Assembly: GCA_039545355.1 (NCBI GenBank)
Contig: BCJJ01000062.1
Coordinates: 1-50,305, forward strand
Source of the DNA: Trichosporon coremiiforme
Lineage: Eukaryota > Basidiomycota > Tremellomycetes > Trichosporonales > Trichosporonaceae
Direction: 5' to 3'
Length of the DNA stretch: 50,305 nt
Shown piece by piece: positions 42,563 through 50,305 of this stretch; within the stretch, counting starts at the first letter, position 1, and every line of letters begins with the position of its first letter. Below the pieces are notes generated by a model, which had not been told where the DNA came from, made no database searches, and worked only from the letters and a program-made list of their open reading frames with translations. The translations under genes and the position numbers were made by a program.

Positions 42563-44915
42563 TCAACGCTTACGCTTCGGCGCGGCCTTATTGGGCGCGG
42601 CCTTGGGTGTAGACTTCGCCTTTGCTTTCGGTTTCGGCTTAGCCTTCGGCTTGCTCTTAGCGGTCGGCTTGGCCTTGGCCTTGCCCTTCGCCTTGCTCTT
42701 AGCTGACCCGGTCTTGCGCCGCTTCGCGCCGCGCTTCGTCTCCTGCGGCTCCTCCTCTCCCTCCTCCTCCTCCACCTCCTCCTCTGCCTCTTCTTCCTCG
42801 GGCTCCTCCACAGGTTCAGGCTCCGGCTCGTCCTCGGGAATGCGCTTGCCATCGAGCCAACCGCGGGCACACGCCTCCTTCCACCCCGGAATCTCCTCCG
42901 CGCCCTCAGCGGCCATGTCCGCCTCTCCTCCCGCCCAGATACCCTCGGGCGTGAAGACGTAGCGATTGGCGAGCACGGCCTGGAGAGTGGCGTAGCTCTC
43001 GGTGCTGGAGTAGGGCACCATAGATCCGGGGTGGCGGTAGGGTGCCGGCGTGCCCGTCAGCGGGTCGCGGGGCCGCTTACGGTCTGATGTCAGCTGATGT
43101 TGGACGAGTAACTAGCTGCACAGGTACATGGCACGGATGCAAGGTAGGAGAGACTCACTGATGGGACGGTTTCGAGCCGGCACGACCTTGACGTCGGACC
43201 AGTCGACGTGGTCGCCGAGAATGAGCTTAAGTTCTGCCGGCAGACCGCCAGGCACCTGGGACAGGATAAGGTAGTTGCGTGTGTAGGGACCGGTGGGGGC
43301 TTCTTCCTTCTTCTCGTCCTCCTTTGGCGCTTCGTCCATGTTGGTTTCGGTGGAGGGGTCCGATTTTGATGCCTCGTCGGTCTTGGTGGGAGCGTCGGTC
43401 TTCGACTCGGCGGGCTTAGACTGCTCGTCATCTTTGGGCGGAGCCGGCTTCACAGCCTCTTCAGCCTTGGCGGAGCCGTCCTTGGTGGGCTCATCCGGCT
43501 TGGATGGCTCATCGCTCTTAGCCGGCTCAGCGGTCTTGATTGCGTCGGCCACCTTGGCCGTCTCGTCGGCCGTGGATGTTGGGGCAGCAGAAGAGTCCTT
43601 GGGACCATCGGCGACGGCCGGTTCAGAGGTGGTGGCGGGAGCTGCCGTGTCGGCCGCCTTGCCCTCAGACGTCGGCAGGTCTTTGCTGGGCTCGGCGCCA
43701 GCCATAGATGTGCCGTCGATCTTGCTCTCGGGAGCTGCAGGCTGGGGCGCCTCAGCTTCGGGCTCCTTGAAAGGAGGGGACGGATCTACGTCCATACTCG
43801 TTGGCTCCGGTGCTGGCGCAGAAGCCTCGACCGGCTTGGCCGCCTCGGACTTCTGCGCCTCGTCCGACGTCACATATTTACCAGCAGGAGCGGGCTCTTC
43901 GGTAGGCTTGGGTGCGGCGTCGGATGGTGCTGAGGGTGGCTCCGCCTCGGATGGACGCCGGTCATCCTTTGCGTTCTCGGCAGGCGTAGCAATTTCCGCC
44001 GACGGGAGCTTGTCGTCCGAACTTTGCCCAGCAGCGGGCGTCTCGCTTGGTCGGTCGTCGGCGGGCGCTGGTGTCGGAGCAGCTGTCGCATCGTCCTCGA
44101 CGACTTCGACGAGCCGGCCAACGGTTCGGCTAACCCACGTCCATCGCGGCCCACGCACACGTTTCCTTCCAACGCGCCGCAGTTCTCTCCGCTCCTCCTC
44201 CTTCTTGAGCCAGTCCGTCAGCGCCTCCTTGTTTCGCTCCTCCTCCTCAAGAGCGGCGGCGATGAGCTCCGCCTGTGTCATGGGTCGTGCGCCGCGGATC
44301 TCGCCAGTGACGTGCTGCGCCTTGCGGCCCTTGCGCGAGTTCTGCTTCTCTATCTTCTCTTGGCGCTCACGCTCGATGACGTCCGCCTCCGTCTTGAGAG
44401 TCGAGGCACGGAGGTTGGATCGCCGCTGCTCGGAGCGTTGTTCGCGCTTGGCTTCTCGCTTCCGCCGTCGGATCTCGAGAATCAGCGTCGAGGGCGCCAT
44501 TTTGGACACGTCGATATTCGGACCCAGAATCGCCAGCTCCTCAGCCGACGGCATTTGGACGCTGGGCTGGCCCATGCGCACCGTTTTCGGCTGGAGAGGG
44601 TTGAAGCCAGCCTTTGCCTTGGCCTTCTTGCGCTCCTCGCGGCGGAGTTGCCGCTCCTCAGCATCCTCGTCGTCGAGCTCTTCATCCGTATCCGCAAAGT
44701 CTTCGAGGTACACGTCACGCACGTCTGCGGGCGCTTCGTACTCGGCATCCTCGGGGTCTTCCTCGAACAAAGCATCCTTCTGGTCTTCCTGGTGCGCCTT
44801 CTCGAGCAGCTCGCGCATGCTGGGAAGGTCAGTTGGCACAGTCCGAAACCACTCTAACTTACCGGTTTCCCGCTGTGCTACGCTTCGCTCTTCCCTGCGT
44901 CACTGTCTCGTACAT
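42563..44915 (-). CDS. SWC2: VPS72/YL1 (SWC2) subunit of the SWR1 complex
   Basis: Exons read from 44915 down: 44863-44915, 43159-44819 and 42563-43083 give 744 residues. The first exon ends inside the YL1 signature RAKRSTAGNRMRELLEKAHQ. An acidic H2A.Z-binding stretch follows (DTDEELDDEDAEE), then basic helices and RKRVRGPRWTWV. A low-complexity region of about 300 residues is rich in Lys, Asp, Glu, Pro, Ala and Ser (many short repeats such as KSDEPSKPDEPTK). The YL1-C domain is split by the second intron: NYLILSQVPGG, then KRPRDPLTGTPAPYRHPG and YSSTESYATLQAVL. The end is an acidic run and a Lys/Pro/Ala tail (AKPKPKAKAKSTPKAAP). SWC2 hands H2A.Z to nucleosomes. It is convergent with MLH3, 75 bp apart, and divergent from EF2. 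Confidence 0.9.
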
Positions 44916-45684
44916 GGCTGCTGGTTCGGGTGGTGAGATGACGAGCGTCGAGTTGAGCGCGTTGTGTGGTGCACCTCCACTTTCTGGACTTGGGCTGAAT
45001 TAGTCACGTGAAAGCGTCCACGTGGTGCGTCCTGAAAAGCGGAAGTAGTTTCACTTCGGGCGATCGTCTTCACTGTCTGAAAGATCTGCGGTCCCCCGTT
45101 GCAAGGCCCAGCGTCCGCAGCGAGAGCAGGCTAGGCCAGGTACGAGTCGGCGCCGAAGAGCCGGTGGCAGAGAAGATAAGGCCTTATCAGATTGAGGATC
45201 TGTGGCGGATGATGTGTTTTCCCTCGTGGCACTCGCGTGTGGCGGATACCTGAATGAATGACATTGAACCAGCCACGGAGCCAAATGGGCCGAAATGGGC
45301 GAACAGGGGGAGCGGCCCCTAGAGCCAGCAGATTTTCCTCCCCAGGCGGACAGACCCACGGGGCGATTACGGTGGTGCCCGTCTCAGGCGCTCCCCAGGC
45401 CCTTACTGGCTGTCCCGCTGGCACCTCTGTGAGGGCCAATAAGAACCTCAGTGCCACAGGCTCGGGTTTAGGAGATTTTTCACTGAGCGGGAGACACGGA
45501 CGCAGGTGCACCCCCTCCCCCTGCTGGCCGTTTTCCTTGTCGTCTGCGATAGTTTGTCTCTCCAACCTCGCATCTGCGTGCTTCGGTCCTTTCGTTTGAG
45601 ACCAAGTCACCTCGAGCAACACAAAGGCATCTTCGCCACCCCTTTTAAAAACACAAACGAACCCCAACAAAAAACCTAGTCAAA
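44916..45684. other. Divergent promoter, VPS72 / EF2
   Basis: 769 bp between divergent genes. E-box cores lie at 45004-45011 and 45019-45024. Near the EF2 start there is a CT-rich stretch, an AT-rich CTTTTAAAAACAC at 45643-45655 and an A/C-rich leader ending AGTCAAA before the ATG, typical of a strongly expressed gene. No gene is seen. Confidence 0.55.
45004..45024. promoter_or_regulatory. Twin CACGTG sites, VPS72/EF2 promoter
   Basis: TCACGTGA at 45004-45011 and CACGTG at 45019-45024, 15 bp apart from start to start, 89 bp from the VPS72 ATG. Closely paired E-boxes favour real binding by a bHLH dimer pair, but this is inferred. Confidence 0.45.
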
Positions 45685-48600
45685 ATGGTGCGTAGGAAGC
45701 GTCGGAAACGCCGGGGAACTTGGCTGACAGATCACAGGTTAAGTGAGTTGTTCGATCTTCTGGCGACGACGGGGGACACATGAGTGCATCTACGCATTGA
45801 AATCGGCATCTGCAATGCTCTGCGCAGCTCAGAGATGCAGCAGAAGGTAGCGGATCGTGAAGAAATGGTCAGGTTCTGTTGAGGGCCGTCGGATTGGATG
45901 ATTACGGAGCAAAAGCGCAAAACTTTGTGGAGGAAACTTTTCTTGCCACCGAGCGATGCTTGTGCTCCCGGATCGCCTATCACGGACGTCGGCAGCGCTC
46001 GGGGCGTCGTTGGCAGTACTGGCGGTGGGGGTTGATGCGCTGGTTGTCTGATGGTGCCTCGGTGCCGCTCGGGCTGGTCGGCGATCTCCTACCCGCCACC
46101 CTGCTCCGACTCTGCTGCCTTATCTCTGCCGCCGCTCAACCATAACTCTGCACAATGTGCATTGCACCAGGTAACCCAGAGTCTCCCCTTGAGGTCTGTG
46201 GTTGTCCGGTCCATGCATTGTTGCGCTAGCGACCGCTGCATGCCGTTTTCGCCACACCACCCTGTCTCGACGACTGTTGCACTTCGACTTTCGACCCGAT
46301 TTTCTTGTTCCCCCGTCGTCCCTCTTCCTTCGCAATGCATTCTAACGCGTTCTCAGCTTCACCGTCGACGAGATCCGTGAGCTCATGGGTACGTATCGAT
46401 TGCGCTCTCTTCACAAAGTGCAGGAAGCGCAAAAAAATGAGAGAAATCGGGCAGATTTCGCTGACTCTCACAGACAAGCCCACGAACATCCGTAACATGT
46501 CCGTCATTGCCCACGTCGACCACGGCAAGTCTACTCTTACCGACTCGCTCGTCTCCAAGGCCGGTATCATTGCTGGTGCCAAGGCCGGTGAGATGCGTTT
46601 CACCGACACCCGTCAGGATGAGATCGACCGTGGTATCACTATCAAGTCGACCGCCATCTCGATGTACTTCCCCATCGACAAGGACGACGTCGCCGACATC
46701 AAGCAGAAGACCGACGGCAACGAGTTCCTGGTTAACCTGATCGACTCCCCCGGACACGTTGACTTCTCGTCTGAGGTTACTGCTGCTCTTCGTGTCACCG
46801 ACGGTGCCCTTGTCGTCGTCGACTGTGTTGAGGGTGTCTGTGTCCAGACCGAGACTGTCCTTCGTCAGTCGCTCGGTGAGCGTGTCAAGCCCGTCCTCTG
46901 TATCAACAAGGTCGACCGTGCTCTTCTCGAGCTCCAGGTCTCCAAGGAGGACCTTTACCAGTCGTTCTCGCGTACCGTCGAGTCCGTCAACGTCATCATC
47001 TCGACCTACACCGACCCCGTCCTCGGCGACGTCCAGGTCTACCCCGAGCAGGGTACCGTTGCCTTCGGTTCCGGTCTCCACGGCTGGGCCTTCACCCTCC
47101 GCAACTTCGCCACCCGTTACGCCAAGAAGTTCGGTGTTGACAAGAACAAGCTCATGCCCAAGCTCTGGGGTGACAACTACTTCAACCCCAAGACCAAGAA
47201 GTGGTCGAAGTCCGCCCCCGACGGAGTTGAGCGTGCCTTCAACATGTTCGTTCTCGACCCCATCTTCCGTATCTTCGACTCGATCATGAACTTCAAGAAG
47301 GACGAGATCCCCACTCTCCTTGACAAGCTCGAGATCAAGCTCACCTCTGACGAGAAGGACCTCGAGGGCAAGCAGCTCCTCAAGGTTGTCATGAAGAAGT
47401 TCCTTCCCGCCGGTGACGCCCTTCTTGAGATGATTGTCATTAACCTCCCCTCGCCCGTTACTGCCCAGAAGTACCGTGTCGAGACCCTCTACGAGGGCCC
47501 CATGGACGACGAGTCCGCCATCGGTATCCGTGACTGTGACCCCAAGGGTCCCCTCATGGTCTACATCTCCAAGATGGTCCCCACCTCCGACAAGGGTCGT
47601 TTCTACGCCTTCGGCCGTGTCTTCTCCGGCACTGTCTCGTCTGGCCCCAAGGTCCGTATCCAGGGCCCCAACTTCGTTCCTGGCAAGAAGGACGACTCCG
47701 TCGTCAAGTCCATCCAGCGTACCGTCCTCATGATGGGCCGTACCGTCGAGTCCATCGAGGACTGCCCTGCCGGTAACATTGTCGGTCTTGTCGGTGTCGA
47801 CCAGTTCCTGCTCAAGTCTGGTACCATCACGACCTCCGAGACTGCCCACAACATGAAGGTCATGAAGTTCTCCGTCTCGCCCGTCGTGCAGGTCGCCGTC
47901 GAGTGCAAGAACGCCTCTGACCTCCCCAAGCTCGTTGAGGGTCTTAAGCGTCTCTCCAAGTCCGACCCCTGTGTCAAGACCTGGATGGGTGAGACCGGTG
48001 AGATCATCGTCGCCGGTGCCGGTGAGCTCCACCTCGAGATCTGTCTCCAGGACCTCGAGAACGACCACGCCGGTGTTCCCCTCCGCAAGTCCGACCCCGT
48101 CGTCGGCTACCGTGAGACTGTCCAGGCCGAGTCCTCCATGATCGCTCTCTCCAAGTCCCAGAACAAGCACAACCGTCTCTGGGTCAAGGCCGACCCCCTT
48201 GACGAGGAGCTCACCAAGGACATCGAGGAGGGCCGTGTCGCTCCCCGTGACGACCCCAAGACCCGTGCTCGTTACCTTGCCGACACCTACGGCTGGGACG
48301 TCACTGACGCCCGTAAGATCTGGTGCTTCGGTCCCGACACCACCGGTCCTAACCTCTTCATCGACGCCTCCAAGGGTGTTCAGTACATGAACGAGATCAA
48401 GGACTCTGTCGTCGCCGCCTTCCAGTGGGCCACCAAGGAGGGAGCCGTCTGCGAGGAGCCCATGCGTGGTATCCGCTTCTCCATCCTCGACTGCACCCTC
48501 CACACCGACGCTATCCACCGTGGAGGTGGTCAGATCATCCCCACCGCTCGTCGTGTCTGTTACGCCGCCGAGCTCCTCGCCAAGCCCGGTCTCCAGGAGC

Positions 48601-49261
48601 CTATGTTCCTTGTCGAGATTGCTTGCCCGGACAGCGCTCAGGGTGGTGTTTACTCCGTCATGAACGTTCGTCGTGGTCAGGTCTTCTCCTCGGAGCAGCG
48701 CCCTGGTACCCCCATGTACACCATGAAGGCTTACCTCCCCGTCTCGGAGTCGTTCGGCTTCAACGCTGACCTCCGTGCCGCCACCGGTGGTCAGGCCTTC
48801 CCCCAGGCCGTCTTCTCCCACTGGGAGCTCATGAACGGTGAGTACAAACATTTACGAAATATGTGGTTGTTGTTGGTGGTGGCACAGAGGGTTGGGTGTG
48901 GCTGAGTGCCACATGCGGGATCAATCTCGCATGGTGGTCACGTGTCTGCGCCCGGACCCTGCATCTGCCACACCTCACGAAAACATAACTGAGGTGAAAC
49001 ACCCCACCAACTTCAACATGCCATATCTCGGCCAATATTGCAGGTAGCTAACATGTTCTTAGGTGACGCCACCGAGAAGGGTTCGAAGCTCCAGGATCTC
49101 GCGATGAAGATCCGCACGAGGAAGGGTCTCAAGCGTGGGTACAACGGGAAAGACGAAGAGACCACTTTTTCGTCTTTGAGCCCTATAACTCTTCACAGGA
49201 TCATGCTAACACTTCCACAGCCGAGGTCCCGGCGTACGACCACTTCTACGACAAGCTCTAA
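45685..49261 (+). CDS. EFT1: Translation elongation factor 2 (eEF2)
   Basis: Six exons: 45685-45687, 45738-45742, 46357-46388, 46474-48837, 49063-49134 and 49221-49261 give 838 residues. The first coding exon is just ATG and the second is 5 nt (GTTAA); only this joining yields the family start [18 protein letters not shown], followed by [19 protein letters not shown]. GTPase motifs are intact: [26 protein letters not shown] and NKVD. The diphthamide loop is [14 protein letters not shown]. The last exons give [20 protein letters not shown] and end YDHFYDKL. It moves tRNAs and mRNA through the ribosome. The second intron is 614 nt. Codon bias is extreme, leaving an 822-codon shadow frame on the minus strand. 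EFT1 is used in the yeast sense; there may be other copies elsewhere. Confidence 0.95.
45738..45742 (+). other. 5-nt microexon of EF2
   Basis: GTTAA lies between a 50-nt intron ending GGCTGACAGATCACAG and a 614-nt intron starting GTGAGTTG. It completes Val-Asn after the start Met. Skipping it would read MLHRRRDP and stop. Confidence 0.8.
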
Positions 49262-50305
49262 GCGGAATTGCTCGTCTAGCGAGTATTTTCGACGTTGGAG
49301 GAGTCGTCAGCGGGCCGGAGAGCATTCTCCGGTCGTTTCTGTGTTTATAGGACCCATATTGGAAGATCGCACTATGCATCAGCCTCTAAGATTCACACAG
49401 CGTTGCCCGTTGCCTGTCACGCTAACCTCTGCCCTATGCCGTGGCTGTCGTTTCCAATTTGACCGAGAACCAGCGTCTCGAAGATGAGAGGTCGTCGGTG
49501 GCGGACCCAAGTTTTAGTGACCTCCGACGATCCTCGTTGTGTTACTGCATGTTACCTGGGTCCTTTCCAATGCTGGGAGCTAATCGGAACTGCTTGCACT
49601 GCATACCAGCGATCTCATTGCTCTAAGGCCAGTCTCTGGTTGTATGATCGAGAGCTATGGTCTGTTTAAACTTCACGAGGCGTGCACAGATGCCGAAGCC
49701 ACCTCATGTTGTGGCCATGGTGACCCGACCCAAGCGATGCCTCCCAATGTATTTTGGTCATAGTTCTTTTTTCATGCCGGCCGCTGCTTCGGCAACCCCT
49801 CCAGCACGACCCAGCATGGAGGTATATCGCGCTGCCCGGTGAACAAACGATGGGTCGCCACGAATATTGGTTTAGTGATGTGTTGTAGAGTGATAGCTCA
49901 ACCGCCACCCTCACCCAGGTCTAGGATCACTCTTCTCCATCATCTCAGTCATGCATCACCTGTCCAAGCCATGAACTGCACACCAAGCTTATTCCCACTG
50001 GTGGCAGCAAAACCCAGAGGACCCCCACGTGGGCCGCAGCCAATACTGGTTAGCGGCGACCCTCGTCGAGGAGTTTGATACCGTTTCTATGAGCGTCGTG
50101 CGGGCACGGATCACAGTCTGAGCTAGTTCACCCAGCAGAGACCCCTCCCCTTCTCTCGCGCAACGGTGTGGCCCGGCCTTGCCCGTCCCTAATCCCCACG
50201 ATCGTCAGCCTACACGTCGGTCTCAGCCCAACCCGATCAAGAATTGCCACCGTAGGAGCTGTTTACGCATGGTCGATCATTTTCACCGGTTCAGTTCATC
50301 TTCAC
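49262..50305. other. Right-end stretch without a recognised gene
   Basis: It starts with the EF2 3' untranslated region. Short open frames on both strands lack family features and good splice chains. The last 200 bp are C/T-rich, which could be the promoter of a gene beyond the window. A CACGTG core lies near 50026. No tRNA or repeat was found. Confidence 0.45.

Noticed and set aside
43293..44936. 547-codon plus-strand Ser/Ala-rich frame opposite VPS72
   Set aside because: It is the complement of the VPS72 low-complexity region; VPS72 has conserved domains and a consistent splice model.
45743..46356. Intronic snoRNA in the long EF2 intron
   Set aside because: No clear box C motif; an H/ACA RNA cannot be judged by eye, so no feature is called.
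46383..48851. 822-codon minus-strand frame opposite EF2
   Set aside because: It is a shadow of EF2 with repetitive Val/Gly/Asp/Glu/Leu composition.

Overview
The window is nuclear DNA of a basidiomycete yeast, most likely a tremellomycete of the Trichosporon/Cutaneotrichosporon kind. The evidence is the GC-rich compact layout, genes dense in introns, and very small introns: most are 32-40 nt, with GTGAGT-like donors and a CTGAC or CTAAC branch motif only a few bases before the acceptor AG. The protein set is typically fungal. The order-level placement is inference from style, not from any search. I rebuilt every gene model exon by exon; the summed exons of every complete gene give a whole number of codons ending in one stop.

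Layout, left to right: the 5' part of a NIPSNAP-family mitochondrial protein (minus, cut by the window edge); ARS2/SERRATE (plus); RIX1 (plus) facing a METTL21/Efm-type methyltransferase (minus); a glutamate-1-semialdehyde-aminomutase-like aminotransferase (plus) facing a TMEM14 membrane protein (minus); STM1/SERBP1-like ribosome factor (minus); the mitochondrial arginine-specific carbamoyl-phosphate synthase large chain (minus); DBP9 DEAD-box helicase (minus); APD1-like sucrase/ferredoxin protein (plus); ULA1/NAE1 NEDD8-E1 subunit (plus); cytosolic leucyl-tRNA synthetase (plus); a gene-free stretch of about 2.5 kb; a GPP-type HAD phosphatase (plus); a second gene-free stretch; a J-domain protein (minus); an ULS1/RAD16-like SNF2 ATPase (plus); a broken copy of part of the EF2 gene; DAP1-type heme protein (plus); a CYSTM cysteine-rich peptide (plus); a POLE3/DPB4 histone-fold protein (minus); MLH3 (plus); the VPS72/SWC2 subunit of SWR1 (minus); and elongation factor 2 (plus), followed by about 1 kb without a recognised gene.

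Many of the genes serve ribosome assembly or translation (RIX1, DBP9, STM1, LeuRS, EF2, perhaps the methyltransferase), and others serve chromatin and DNA maintenance (SNF2 ATPase, POLE3, MLH3, VPS72). They are separate transcription units, not a cluster with one job. Several start from shared divergent promoters (DBP9/APD1, J-protein/SNF2, POLE3/MLH3, VPS72/EF2), some holding the palindrome TCACGTGA.

I found no defence system, transposon, CRISPR array, tRNA or rRNA. The most notable signals are about gene structure: two 5-nt microexons (EF2 and TMEM14), four 36-nt introns that stay in frame without a stop, a diverged duplicate of an EF2 intron-exon junction 13 kb from the gene, and a SNF2 ATPase with SUMO-interaction-like motifs but no complete RING.
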